DNA of 64,000 nt from Aureobasidium sp. EXF-3400 (GCA_024195585.1 SWBL01000193.1:31304-95303); one strand, 5' to 3'; positions 42,822 to 54,723 are shown, counted from the stretch's first letter. Translations and numbers: made by a program. The notes: generated by a model from the sequence alone, not told the origin.

Positions 42822-43711
42822 TCACAGAAGCATGCTTTCGGCTAGGTCCAATTCCTCAAGCATCTTCTTCTGCAGCACTTCTTCGGCCAGCTTCTTGATC
42901 CAGGACGGAAGCTGCTTCTCCAACATCTGCTCGAGCTCTTCGACCTCTTTGTTGCGGAGCTTCTCACGGAACGCCTGTATTCTGACCTCGACTTGTGTAC
43001 TTTGGGTCAGTCCGTGGTCGACATATGCTGGTCGAGGACTGGCTTCAAGCTTAGTGGTAGCCTCATTGCCAGAGCCCGTCAGATCGACTATGGGGGAAGC
43101 TGTAGGACCAATAGGGGCGGCGGCCGATTCACGTTGGGATTCGACCTCTTCATCCGGAACAGTTGAATCGATTGCGGTCGAGTCTGTTGAGGCAGAGCTA
43201 GGGATAGCCGGCTGTGAGCTCTCGATGGACGGTGGTGGGACAGTGGCTTGCAAGATCTTGATACAAGCTTTGAGATACGCATACTGCAAAAGTCGAATTG
43301 CGTCTTTGTCCCAACCCACGATGTCCAGTATGTCAGGGTGCCATTCGTGGCAGATGCTACCACCAGGATAGTACCGAGAGCCTAAAGAACCAGCAGGGAG
43401 ATGATACAATCCACCTTTGTCGCCAGCGGTAATCTTGAACCAGACTTCTAGCTTCGGTTCATGTTTTTCCTGGACCCATCCAATCAACAGAGCGCCTTGT
43501 TCGAATCGGACCTTTGACTTTGGAGAAAGAACAGTAAGCCCGCTTCAAACTGACCGCCAATGGTGAAACGAGTGTTGACGGGACCAATAACACCTTTGAT
43601 TGCTGCGACATCATCTGCGGTTGGACCAAGACCATGCTTCTCGCACAATCGGTCATACTGTGCTTGAGCGTGGGGATTGATGCGATACTGTGAACTTTGC
43701 TGGAGCGCCAT
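42822..43711 (-). CDS. Protein of unknown function with C-terminal helix bundle
   Basis: Exons 43555-43711 and 42822-43495 with a 59-bp intron (GTCAGT donor, AACAAG acceptor) give 276 residues in one frame. The N-terminus is MALQQSSQYRINPHAQAQYD, then GPTADDVAAIKGVIGPVNTR. After the junction come ALLIGWVQEKHEPKLEVWFK, GLYHLPAGSLGSRYYPGG, a Ser/Pro/Thr-rich linker and a Glu/Lys-rich helix (EELEQMLEKQLPSWIKKLAE). I know no family name. If the intron is not removed, a one-base frameshift joins QFEAG to LTVLSPKSKVRFEQGALL, which also reads well, so this junction is doubtful. A 5'UTR intron (GTAAGC...CTGCAG) appears to end exactly at the ATG. Confidence 0.6.
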
Positions 43712-43758
43712 CTGCAGTCACGTCAAGTTTGAACAACTAGTGTTTGAGAAATAATGGC

Positions 43759-44160
43759 TTACCTTGGCAAGGTGAGGCATGAACAGCAAAAGCGTGAAAG
43801 AAAAGCGTGAAAGGCTGTCTTGATGATTTGGACTTGGTGTGTTGATTCGATTAGAGTAGTAATTGCGAACAACGCGTCCGGACGTGAACGAACGTGAACG
43901 ACAACAACACGACAACCGACGTGAGCTGAAAGGCGGGCCGCAAGCTCCTTCGTCAAGAGGAGTACAAGCTGCAAATATATTTCCAACTCCCTAACGCGTC
44001 CTTTTTGGTCAGGATCGGACGGGTTCCGATACTTCCAGCGTAGTCCGTTGTCGACAATATCTATCAATTCCTTCAAGATGCCATTGTAGTGTCCACAGGA
44101 AGGATGGCCGATCTTGAGGTGACATACGTCAAGAGTCTGAACAAGAAGTTCTTTCTAGCA
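43759..44160 (-). other. Unresolved coding-like open segment (minus)
   Basis: An open minus-strand stretch reads LDVCHLKIGHPSCGHYNG, LKELIDIVDNGLRWKYRN and LQLVLLLTKELAARLSAHVG. It looks like real helical protein, but there is no ATG in frame, and a TAG closes it on the upstream side within an acceptor-like CTAG. Its downstream end meets a GTAAG donor that seems to lead to the ATG of the 42822-43711 gene, out of frame. It may be a gene remnant, part of a missed gene, or a transcribed leader. Confidence 0.3.
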
Positions 44161-44417
44161 TTGCTGACCCTTATTTTTACTTCTCTTGCCCTGGGACCCA
44201 CCTCTACAAGACCATCAATCTAGCTCTTCGTCTCCTGGGAATATATTCGGGCTTTCTTCCGGAATTGGAAGGCCAGAGAACAGAAATCAGAACTAAAGAG
44301 GTTGAAATACGGTCTTACCACGAGCCAAGTAAGTATCCAGACGAGTCATCTCCATACGTGGAGGACAATCTTACACGTGGAACCTTTAAGACTCTTCGAG
44401 ACATAGGAATTCCGTAG
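44115..44417 (+). other. Unresolved coding-like open segment (plus)
   Basis: A plus-strand frame without an internal ATG stays open for about 100 codons and ends at a TAG near 44417. It contains GTHLYKTINLALRLLGIYSG, LPELEGQRTEIRTKEVEIR and RGTFKTLRDIGIP. The composition is protein-like. It begins next to a possible acceptor (CTTGAG) and overlaps the minus-strand open segment by tens of bases. No 5' exon or family was found. Confidence 0.3.
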
Positions 44418-44923
44418 CTATACTCTACTCTATTCCTGGGCAATACTAACAAAAAGGCACCTTGGAGTACAGACATGGGTAGATAAAGCAAGTCTGCGGG
44501 CGGAACTTGTCAGTCAAACAAAGACTGTCCCATGGGCATATAAAGTAATGAAAGCCAGCGATACACTATTCTGATCTGGTGCTGCGACTGAGAACTGATG
44601 AAAGAGTCAAGCTGTCCAAGCCTGAGGTCAAAGTACGAGGTTAAGCAGGTGGTACGTGCACTGCAAGCCAAGCCTTCCACATCACTTTCGGAGCGTCCAA
44701 TCAAAACTTCATCCCCCTCTACCGAGAGCCTAGCTGCATATCCCAACCGTCCCGAGCAATCATGTCGTTGTCTCTGTGAACAGCTTTGTGGAAGTGTTTC
44801 AGAAAAAGGAATCGAGTGTACGAAAATGCCACTGGGTTGAGATTCTACCACACGTCGTCGGATGATACAGAAACGGCTTGTCTCGAAACTCTCCGACCAC
44901 TTAGACCCTGAAAATCATCAACA
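44418..44923. other. Upstream region of the SCAP gene
   Basis: No gene is recognised in the 0.5 kb before the SCAP start; open frames on both strands at 44510-44851 have no recognisable content. Confidence 0.4.
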
Positions 44924-47900
44924 ATGCTATGGTATTTGCTTTACCCAATCAGAGGGTAAGTCTTCCAGCAACGATCGTCCAGAACAAGTATGTGTTAATG
45001 GAACTTGCCTTTGAAGGACAAGTAATCCTCCTCGTCTAAGATCGGATCATCCTATCAGAAGGGCTTTCTATCGTCATGGACTCATCACAGCTCGGTACTG
45101 GCTTCTTTGTATGCTCGTATCAGTATCAGTCGGTGTCTCATTGATATATCCCACGGTATTCCAGTCAGATTTTCCTGCCGCTGGCTTAAGCGGACTGCCG
45201 CATCATGTCTGGGCTTCGACAAGAGCATTTCCTGGAGATGCTGATAAGCCTCATGATCTTGAGATGCGCCAGATATGGATACATGGAAGCTATATGAAAG
45301 CGCTAGAGAAGGGTCTGCTTCGAGATGTCTTTGTGTTGCAGAACGCCATCCTCGGTGAGACCTCTGAGGCTTATGTTCCCGGCGCACACGGAAACACACA
45401 TCCGGGCTGGGGCTACCATTCACCATTGACATACTGGAACAATTCTCTCGCTCATTTGGAAGCAGATCCGGATATTTTGCAAACAGTCAATGAAGACTCT
45501 TGTCAGCCTTCTTTTCTGAATTTCACCCTTCGCCCATTGTCTGTCTTTGCAGGTAAAGCCTTTTCTGGCTCACAACTCGAGGCAGCCGATGCACTAGTCA
45601 TTTCGCTCTTCAATCGCAACGATGATCCAAAAGGAGAAGTTTGGCAAAGAAATATCAAGATTGTCGCTAGCCAATCATCTGGTCTGCCTATTCGGTACGA
45701 ACGAAGTGGTACACCTGAACATAGCCAGTTGTTCGAGTACCGCATCCAGCCACTCAGCTTCCGTCAGAACTCGCTCCTGGCTATGGCATACGGCATCATC
45801 TTCATCTATGTCGGCTTGAGCTTGCGAAGACTGAAAGCGTTCCACAGTCGTTTCGGTCTCGTGGTAACCGCTATTACACAGATGACGACCTCGATTCTTG
45901 CGAGCTTCACCATTTGTGGATTACTGCAAATAAACCTTGCTCAGATTCCTCAGGAAGCCTACCCTTTTGTGGTATTAGTCATTGGACTCGAAAACATCTT
46001 CAGACTGATCAATGCCGTTGTAGCGTACCCACCAGAAATGATGAATACACAGCGTATTGCCAATGGAATGGCTGACATTGGGCACTCTTCACTGGCTTCG
46101 GCAGCACAAAACTTGCTTATCCTATGGTTGCTTTCTCTTGTCGTGTCTCCTGGCGTAGCAGCTTTCTGTGCCTTTGCTGCTGTGGCGCTTCTTTTCGACT
46201 ACTTCTTCCTGCTCACATTCTTCCTTGCAGTCCTCAGTGTCGATATTCGAAGATTGGAGCTTCAAGATTCGATCACTAGGAGCAGTACTCAACCGAAGCA
46301 AAAACCAAGACCCAAACACTATCGTGCTCATAGTTATCATCATGTTCATCGAGCTGAGAAGCATACATGGATCGATGCTCTGATTCACGGCCGAGTACCT
46401 TTTTCGACGCGGATGGCAGGATCCGCGGTGACAGTCAGCTTTGTCATGGCATTGAACTGGCATCTTACAGCTCATGGCCCACGCACTTCGGCGTCTGGTG
46501 TATTTCCGGGTCTCTTCGAGAAGCAAGCATTGCCAATTACTGCATTCGATGGTACCTCGCCACCGCCTGCAAATCAAAGCCGGCATCCTGCGACTTGGCT
46601 CCGCACACAAGACTATGAGAACGCTGTACACTTTATGAAAGTCGTCAGGCCTGGAGGTTTTGGTTTTGTTGCCAAAATTTACGACCCACTGATCATCACT
46701 CTTGGGGGAGCTGATAGAAGTGGGATTCTTCTACGCAAGGAGACATGGCTGCATTCTCTTCGTGGAGTTGCCATACAACATTTCTATCCTACCGCCATCG
46801 CAGTCGTCTTCGTAGTCGCTTTTGTCACTGTCCTCATGAACTTTCTTTTGTGGGACGACAGAGCTGAAGATGCAGAGTATGAGAATGGTGGAGATAACCT
46901 TCCACTGACAGTACATGCGATTGGAACCGGCCATATGCTAGACGTTGTCAAGATCACTGGGAGCCGACAAGGTCATATGCTGTCTGTAGGACTCGATCGT
47001 ACGATCTCGATATTGTTGTTCAAGCCAGTCAGCAATTCCTACACGACGATACATCCGCCTCCAGCCCAGTGTAGGCAGATAAAATGGCCCATACATGCAT
47101 GCAGCATCAGTGACAAAGGCGATTGGATGGCTATTCTAGGTGACGATGGTCGAGTTTTGCTCGGAAGCTTGTCCAGAGGCGAGTTCACGCACAACTTCGA
47201 AATTGATAGCGAAGAAAAGCTGCCACTTCTTTTCGAATTCGTTCCTTCTCCATCAACACCTAACGGCCAAGGTGTTTCTTTTGCTGTCGTCTCTGCCGAC
47301 GGACGCTTGACAGAATATCATACCCACAACAACTCGATACAAACATTCCGGGTCGCGGAAGGAGAGCTACTGGCTGCTTCTCTCAGCTTGGCACAACGCC
47401 ACCTTCCTAAGATCATACTGTTGCATCCGGACGGACATATTTCGGCATTGCAAAAAGCGTCAGGCATCTGGAGCTTCAAGGAGATGCCCTTGGGTTATCC
47501 TCGTCCGTTGTCCGATAGAGCGGCCAGTGCAAGTGCATGCCTCCATACCATCGACGAGGTGGAGGCATCATTGATCTGTACAACCAACACCATAACGTTA
47601 CTGCACACGCCAAGCGTACGACAATCTGGTTCGTTCAACATTCCCAATGTCAAGCCCAACAGTGTGCGCGTGCTACACACCGGCAGAAACCAGTGCCTCA
47701 GCTGCGGCGGCATGACAGCCGAAAGTCTCTCACTCGTCTTCACAGACATTGAAACCAGAGAATGCGTAGTCCGCACCTATGCAGCTCAAGGCGAACCGTT
47801 CAAGCCCCTTGGACTCTTCACAGAAGACCTGGTCTGCAATTGCGCAGCGAAATTTCACTGGGAGAAGAACGAGCACAAATTGCCTGATGCAGGGTCTTGG

Positions 47901-48311
47901 GAATCTACGACAGAAGCTGTGGTTGGATTGCGTAGGAAACCACAAAGCCCTCCTTCATCGCCAGTCATTTCGCCGAAGGACAGTGGTAGTCTTTTGCGTA
48001 GGAGAAGACGGGGTACTGGGGCTAGCTCGTCGTCGGGGGATGAGAATGAGCAGTGGGAAGCTTATCTCTACTCGGCGTCTGGCGAGCTACATACGGTGCC
48101 CATCGATATGTCTGGAGAGAATCAGCTGTATGCGACCAGGGCTGGTCCAGCATGTCAGCTTGGCTATCGCTCTGTGGCCATTGTGCTAGGCAGTACAGTA
48201 TACGTTGTCAAGGTATGGGACAACTGGGCAGATAAAGGTGCGAAGGGGGTATCGGAAGGAGGATCACAGCCACTACTGTCACGCAGAAGATGGACCAGAA
48301 AGGCGCAGTAA
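44924..48311 (+). CDS. SREBP cleavage-activating protein (SCAP) homologue
   Basis: Exon 1 (44924-44955) and exon 2 (45017-48311) give 1108 residues. The short first exon MLWYLLYPIRG was found from the splice pair GTAAGT...TTGAAG and restores the usual fungal SCAP N-terminus, continuing HPIRRAFYRHGLITARYW into the first membrane helix. A luminal loop follows, then the sterol-sensing domain: LLAMAYGIIFIYVGLSLRR, FVVLVIGLENIFRLINAVVAY and AALLFDYFFLLTFFLAVLSVD, with six or more helices at residues about 260-420. The C-terminal half faces the cytosol and has beta-propeller-like repeats (VVKITGSRQGHMLSVGLDR, DWMAILGDDGRVLLGSL). SCAP escorts SREBP from ER to Golgi when sterol or oxygen is low. Confidence 0.92.
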
Positions 48312-48517
48312 AGGACAATTTCCGTCCGCGCAGGACAAATTGCTATGCGTCGCAAAATATAGAAATCCAAAACCTCCATGCCGCATTGCAAGAGGAGGGG
48401 GTATATCGATTGCGTGAAATCCAAGCGACGCAAACATGCGTCGTATGAAATGCGAAATCCCTCCAAAACGCCTCCCATCATTATTGACTCATTGTGTTCG
48501 TGTATGCCAGCTCTTTC

Positions 48518-48952
48518 TCAATTGTATGCCCTGGTCTCAGCATTGGCATCTGCGTTCCTAGCAAGCAGCGCCTCTCTGCTCGCCTCATTCATAGTCGCGT
48601 TCTGTGTTTGAGCCTTCTGTGCCTCCAACTGCTTGCCCAATTTCCCTTTGGCTGGCTTGGGTTTATTACGTTCCTGTTTTCGTCCAAGTCAGCTATCTTG
48701 CGCATTGTCGTAAGTCAGGACCAGCCTTACCTCAGCAGCCAGAGCAGCAGCAGTACGCGGATCACTATTCGGCGACGCACTGCTCCCGCCCACCGTCCTT
48801 CCTTGCTTGGGTGTTGGCGAGTAAGAAGCAGCAATGGGCTTCTGCGGTGCTGTTGCGACGGGCTTTGGGGCTTGGTCGTTTGCGCTGTTGCTGAGGGTTT
48901 GTCCTGCGCCCGAGAAGTTGTCGGATTTTTGCTTGCCGAAGCAGTTGCCCAT
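48518..48952 (-). CDS. Small putative N-myristoylated protein
   Basis: Exons 48731-48952 and 48518-48673 (57-bp intron) encode 125 residues. The start MGNCFGKQKSDNF has Gly2, a following Cys4 and a basic stretch, the classical pattern for N-myristoylation plus palmitoylation and so for membrane anchoring. Residues 15-70 are Pro/Ser/Ala-rich with GRTVGGSSAS. The C-terminus is a charged helix: KPAKGKLGKQLEAQKAQTQ then MNEASREALLARNADANAE, ending TRAYN. The layout recalls a small, widely conserved fungal protein of unknown role. It converges with the SCAP gene, with about 200 bases between the stop codons. Confidence 0.85.
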
Positions 48953-49777
48953 TATGGAAGGATACTTGAAAAGTGTTGCTTAGGGAGATTGGTAGGGGGA
49001 AAGAGATAAAGCGAGGCACATGGTGTTGGGTGGTGGGTTGCCGAGAGATGGGCTGGGGAGCTCGGCGGATGCGAAGGTCGTGGCGTTGTTGCTGGTGGGG
49101 GCTGTGGGGGTTGTCATATTGTAGATGAATTGTCTCAGAAAATCATGTCTCTACTACAGTATAAATGAATACCTACAGATAAGAAAGTATTGCTTCGAGA
49201 ACGCCATCCAAAGCATATTGTTCGGGGCATGGCTCTGCAGCTATGAGGTTGAACGATGTTCGTGGTTTGTTGACCCAGTAATGGCAGCAGCTGCGAACAC
49301 CCCCTGTTCATGCCTGGCTTGATCGTCCAAGATGCATTACCATCAACATAAATCAATTGTAAATGATCTATGGTCGATCTGATGACATGATGATATAAAT
49401 TCGATAGCTGCTCAAGATTGTTGGTCATGGAGACGACATGTCAATAGATGGATGATGAGATACATGCGAAAAAACCTTCTGCCTCCACGTGACTACCTTG
49501 ATGAGTGCCATGGTTTCTAGCTACAGGGATGCACAGAGCCATGTTCAGGTCAAGAAAGGTTCTAGAGTGGAGATGTTGTCTCAGTGGATGCTCCTTTACC
49601 TCTGAATACTAGTGTTGGAATCTGATAGAGTTTGGGAAGAAGGAAGAGCAGAATGGAGAGCCATTGGTAATGTCAATGCCAAGGCTTCATCAAGGTGTTT
49701 TCGCACACCAACCAGACAGGAGCATGGCTCTTTGATGGATTGCCGTCCAATTGCAGCAGAGAAAACAAGTAGCCGTC
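48953..49777. other. Divergent intergenic region
   Basis: This is the shared upstream region of the small myristoylated protein gene and the zinc-finger gene. No feature is recognised; a short G-rich tract (GTGGGGGCTGTGGGGG type) lies near 49095. Confidence 0.4.
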
Positions 49778-51751
49778 ATGTCGCACATCGCCTACGCTTG
49801 GACCGAGTCTTTGAACGCTATGTATCCGTCCATGGAGCATTTGTTCAGCGCAGAAGGAGCAGGAAACGAGGCGCGGGAGGACCCCACGCACAACAAGTTT
49901 CGCCAACAGCCATTCACGCCAGACGAAAACGTCAGCCAAAGGAACAGGAAGGCCTTCCACCACCACGCCGTCGACCACATGGCGCGCCAGCAGCTCCCGC
50001 CGCCCGGACCAATGCTGTCGTCGGCGTCGGCACACGGTCAAATGTCAAAGGGTCCTGCGAATGCCGCTGCCTCATCTGCCATGGGAGGACTCGACCACGG
50101 AACATGTTTTCTGTCGGCCCCGTGCGACAAGCCTGACTGCGATGAGGCCACCATTTGCTACGACTATTCTCTGCCGCACTATGCCGACCTCCACTGCCCT
50201 CAGGACGCTTTCAACTGTACGGAGACTTTCGACTGTGCAGAGACCAACTGTCATGCCGCCGACTGGGTGTGCACCGACCCAACCTGCCACGAACCCGGCT
50301 GCGATCAAGAACACACTCGAGAATGTAGTCCAGCCTGCGCCGCTACCACAGTCCCTTGCTCCGATCCAACTTGCAGTGACGAACACCTCTACTGCTGTCT
50401 TTCAGACGTCTGTCCTCGTCCGCATCCTCCCGGCACTGTATGCCCTCAAGCGCCATGTCACGATCAACACATACATCCTGCCACCACCATCTGCCACCCT
50501 GGTCCTGCAGCCGCCTGCATACAACCTTATGGCTACAAGGTTCCATCAACAGCTACTGCCAGCCAGGATACCATGTCGACTAGCACCATCAGTACCCCAA
50601 CTACAGATTCTATGCCCACACCAGACAATTTCCAATCTTTGATAGAGGCTGCCTCATTGATGCCACATGTCGGCTACAACTTCTCCACCACAAGGTGAGT
50701 CTTCTTTGCCATTACTATCCTCAAGGGATGTTTAGCTGAACTTTGCAGTGCTTATCCACCACGAAAACGCATGCGCCTCGACGAGTCAAGCTCTTCCTTT
50801 AACGACCTGAATGCACCTTACTATTCTTCGAATGACTACTGGCCTCAGGATCTCTCTCACAGCTTCTCATCAGCGCAATTTTCTTCAACTAGCCAGCCAA
50901 TCACTGCCAGCGCCTCACCAGCCATCAAGACTAAAGCACGCCAAGACAAGGCTTCAAAAGACCTAGACGATGTTGCTATATGCAGATGGAACGACGAAGT
51001 CACTGGGTAAGATCCTCTCCTGCGTGTATGACTCCAGTTACTGACGAAGAATTTTCCAGACCATGCAATCGTGTTTTTGCTACTATCGAGGACTTGCACA
51101 ATCATGTCAAAGATCATACCTGCACCCTGGTTCCTTCAAAAACGCCCAACCGCACATTCATTTGTCGCTGGGAAGGATGTGAGAAGGATGCGCCTTTCGG
51201 TACGAAGAACCACCTCGACCGCCATATGCAAAACCACACTCGGTGTAAGTGCTTGAACATGGAGAAAATTATGAGTCTTAATGCTCATGCCCAAACCAGT
51301 CAAACCATTTGCCTGCAACATCTGCGGCCACCGTTGCGTTACTCAACAACAATTGAACAACCACTTAACAACACACTCGCGAGAAAAGAAGTTCAAGTGT
51401 GATCACCCAGGCTGCGGCAAAGTTTTCGGTGTCAAAACTGCTTTGTCAACCCACAAGCGCACTCACACCAACGAGAAGCCCTTCTCATGCCGCTGGTGTG
51501 GTGATAGCTACTCAGACAGCTCGAACCTCTCGAAGCATCGCAAAACCGTTCACGAAGACGATAAGACGGCCATTCCCTGCCCACACCCAGGCTGCGAATA
51601 TAGAGACTCCCGCGCTCAGCGTCTCGAGCGCCATTGCCGCGATACCGGCCACGGCATGGCTCTCTACAGCGACGCCCACAAGTGGAGCGAGTATACCAGA
51701 AAAAAGCAAGTCCGAAGCCGCACAGCCAGTGTTGCTCCCAGCATCGCATGA
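49778..51751 (+). CDS. C2H2 zinc-finger factor with Cys-rich N-terminus
   Basis: Four exons (49778-50694, 50749-51006, 51060-51244, 51300-51751), introns 54, 53 and 55 bp, 603 residues. The start MSHIAYAWTESLNAMYPS is the first ATG in the open frame. Residues about 115-255 hold some twenty cysteines in short pairs such as CDKPDCDEATICYDY, CTDPTCHEPGCD, CSDPTCSDEHLYCC and CPQAPCHDQ. The C-terminal 270 residues carry about six C2H2 fingers: an atypical first one (CRWNDEVTGPCNRVF), FICRWEGCEKDAPFG, FACNICGHRCVTQQQL, FKCDHPGCGKVFG, FSCRWCGDSYSDSSNL and IPCPHPGCEYRDS. A basic PPRKRMRLDE motif in exon 2 could be a nuclear signal. A DNA-binding transcription factor is inferred; the target is unknown. 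Confidence 0.9.
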
Positions 51752-52430
51752 GCTGAAGCATTTAACGAGCTATGACCAAAAAAGTTTCAATTCTGTTTTT
51801 CTTGCTGCTTGTTGTAGATAAGATTCATCTTTTTTTTTTGTGTGTATAATTGGGAGGACAGAATGGGTGGATTTGATGAGCATTGACAGCAAAATTTTAG
51901 CATCTTTGGTACGAGGCCGTATCAGAAGGTCTTTCATCTTCTTTTCTACTTGCAATTTGCCAAAGATGCTACCTAAACGATTCAATCGTTGAGCCATGGA
52001 CGGTCAATTGTAACGCTTCTTCCATTCACACGCTACTTGGTAAGCCTCACTCTTGAGCTCGAGGCGAATCTTCAGTCCTTTCCAGTCAGGTCAAAACTCG
52101 TCACTGTACTCATTCACACCTTCCCACAATGACTCTGGCAAGCACGGAGTTTCCTACAATACAACGAATTTGTTCACTACCTATTGTAGAAACTTCGATT
52201 CAACCATTGGCTACTTCCTCATCGTTACTCAACGCCACTCCTTCCTCATTATTTGTTGGCAATCATCCTTCCTTTCCAAAGATCAATCCTCTTCCAACTT
52301 CATCGTCATCGGTGAACACCCTTGACACTCAACCACGATCTCAACCTCCTTCGTCAACGATCTCTTCATCCATCCAACAAACCAACTCTCCTTTCAGGAT
52401 ACCCTCCCCTCATAGATAATCACAACGACA
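51752..52430. other. Intergenic region
   Basis: This is the 3' region of the zinc-finger gene (T-rich with a T run near 51830) and the upstream region of the next gene. No further feature is recognised. Confidence 0.4.
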
Positions 52431-53022
52431 ATGGCCAATATCAAACGCAAGCAGTCCAAGAACACCTACAAGATCCCTCGCAGCCTCAAAGAGTCCATAA
52501 AGCAAAACCTGAACAAGATCATCAAGAGACGTGAACACAAGATCCGTCATGAGGAGGTATGCATCTCTTTATCCCTTTATTCCCTCTGAACATCCCTTTG
52601 AACAAGCACTTATCTCATCTTTTTCTCTACAGCACAAGAAAATCTCCATCGACATTGAGACCCGACTAGCCGATACACAAAGCCACTGCAACGCTCTAGA
52701 CAATCTGATCCAAACCTTTGATATGAGTCCCGAGCTGGCCCGAGCACTCGACGCGTTGCTTTTCAGCCATTGGTGCAACACTAATACTGCCGTTGAACGC
52801 CAGAGGGGTGCAATGAAAGGAAAGAAGGCTTTTGCGAGACAAGTGCTAAGCAAGGGATATCTCACTCCCGAGATCAAGGAAGACATGGTGTCGTGTAAGG
52901 GTGAGGAAGAAGATGAGGGAAAGGAAGAAAACATGGAGCTAGGTGATGGAGATGAGAACGAAGAGCGTGGTTCAGGAACCTACAATGAGGACGACTGGTC
53001 TTCGACATCCACTCTTGCTTGA
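52431..53022 (+). CDS. Small basic/acidic protein of unknown function
   Basis: Exons 52431-52556 and 52633-53022 (76-bp intron) encode 171 residues. The N-terminal 42 residues are strongly basic (KRKQSKNTYKIPRSLKESIK, IIKRREHKIRHEE). The middle is helical (ISIDIETRLADTQSHCNALD, SPELARALDALLFSHW). The end is very acidic (GEEEDEGKEENMELGDGDE, NEEDW-like NEDDWSSTS). I do not recognise it. The splice junction at GAGGAG/GTATGC is canonical. The stop codon TGA overlaps the ATG of the next open frame. Confidence 0.55.
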
Positions 53023-53291
53023 TGGCACACACAGAACCAGCAGTCTTGAAGCACGCATTTCCGAGTCGACAACACGAACATGAGAGCCAGATGTGGTTGA
53101 AGCTTGCATCGGAAATGGAACGTTCTTACATGCATCAATGCTGGACAACAAAAGAACTAGAAGAACGGATTGGGAAGGGCTTGATTCCATTGATACTGCA
53201 ACAGGGAGGCAGGTCGAAGGGAAGAGAGGATGAGACATGTTTCCTGCCGGATCAGGCTTTTGCAATATACATATCGAACATTACAATTTGA
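53022..53291 (+). CDS. Possible small ORF overlapping the previous stop codon
   Basis: An open frame of 89 codons starts with the ATG of a TGATG stop/start overlap at the end of the 52431-53022 gene. It contains HESQMWLKLASEMERSYMHQ and TTKELEERIGKGLIPL, which look helical and protein-like. No family is recognised. It might be translated by reinitiation, be a 3' exon of a variant transcript, or be chance. Confidence 0.25.
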   Translation: MAHTEPAVLKHAFPSRQHEHESQMWLKLASEMERSYMHQCWTTKELEERIGKGLIPLILQQGGRSKGREDETCFLPDQAFAIYISNITI

Positions 53292-54723
53292 ATAAGAAAA
53301 ACGAACAAGACCTATCAGCCAACATCGGATCTGCCCTTGATACCTCTTACTGTTCACTATCATGCTCTTCCCTCATGCCAATTCTTCGATCTTTACTATA
53401 AGTCTGACTTGTGTTTCGATATTAGCATACGTGTGGTTTTCTCGCATCGCATGTCTAGCAATCGGTCGTTTTTCAAAAGTTCTCAAAAGACAAGTTGGTC
53501 CTTCTAGAATACTTCTTGCATACTGATAGAATGGTCTCCTGTCCACAGCTTTGATCAGAATCTACAAGTTATACTGATGATACCTGTGCAAAATGTCAAT
53601 CTGCATCACGCACATCGGTCATGTTCACCAAGGAGCGTCAGGCTTCAGCATATCAAAAAAGGCGATGCTATAATCTTGATCTTTGGATCAAAAGTGCAAG
53701 GCATGTTTTCTGTTGCTCAAGTTTTCCTTAGCTAAGGAAAGCAAGCCTGACAAGTGAGAGACGCGATTAGTGTTGCCATAGAGGTTCTGTATGCTGATTT
53801 CTGGTTATCAGATATATAAGTATCTGGTGTGTCTGAATATTGATAGTTGCCCCCAAGCAATACTACCATTGTTTTTGCATGTCGGTGGGTTGTTCATTAA
53901 TCATGAGGGTGATAACATAGCTAGAGGTTTCGATAAATGTATGTTAAAGCTGGTGATTTGCATTGTGTACCTACAAAGTATACATCCAGTCTCGGGACTC
54001 AGAGAGAGGAGCTGAGGTCGTCGGCAGCCCTCGAAAGCTTTCCGTGGGCGCAACACACCGACCGAGCTCAGCAAGTAGCAGGTCAATGTAAGCCACCTGG
54101 GAAGCATACTCAGATCGTAGACAAGGAGACTGACCGCCGGAGCGAAACAATCCATGAGGACTTGGAGAGCACAACTCGACGCTAGCTTAGCTTGGGAACC
54201 AAAGTGAATTGATGTTTGTCTTTGTTGTTTCCTCTGCTAGAAGCTTGCTAGCATATACATACTATCTCTGTACCTGAACGTTTGCATTGGGTTCTTCTAA
54301 TCTCGTTCACTTTCGGCCTCGCAATATATACTGCAAAGAGATGGCTCATCCGACGGTGCAGCGCTTTCCTTCCTTTAAAAGTCACCTGTCACTCGTGCTT
54401 CACGATTGCAAACTGAGTGAAAGTGCTCTCACCCGCAGCAACTCACTTGACGCAACGAGCAAGGTATTTAGGCAGCTCTTATTTTCGAGACTCGGGTTCA
54501 GAGCTGACACCTACCTTGTTTGATCCACGACCTTCTTCTCAATACCTTCACCTCCTCACCTTCTTACCTCTTCTTACTCTTTGCCTTTTTGTCCCTCTGA
54601 TCCAACAATTACTTCTTTTTTTGCTTCTTTCTTTTTGTGTTATCGCTTCTCCTGAGACGTAACCATTTACAGCCGCCTTTATCGGCATTTCTTAAGATCT
54701 TAGTCACCACTTCTTGCATTACC
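53292..54723. other. Intergenic region, 1.4 kb
   Basis: No gene is recognised. Just upstream of 54724 the sequence is pyrimidine-rich (CTTCTTACTC type), as expected for a promoter and leader. A few short frames are unsupported. Confidence 0.4.
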
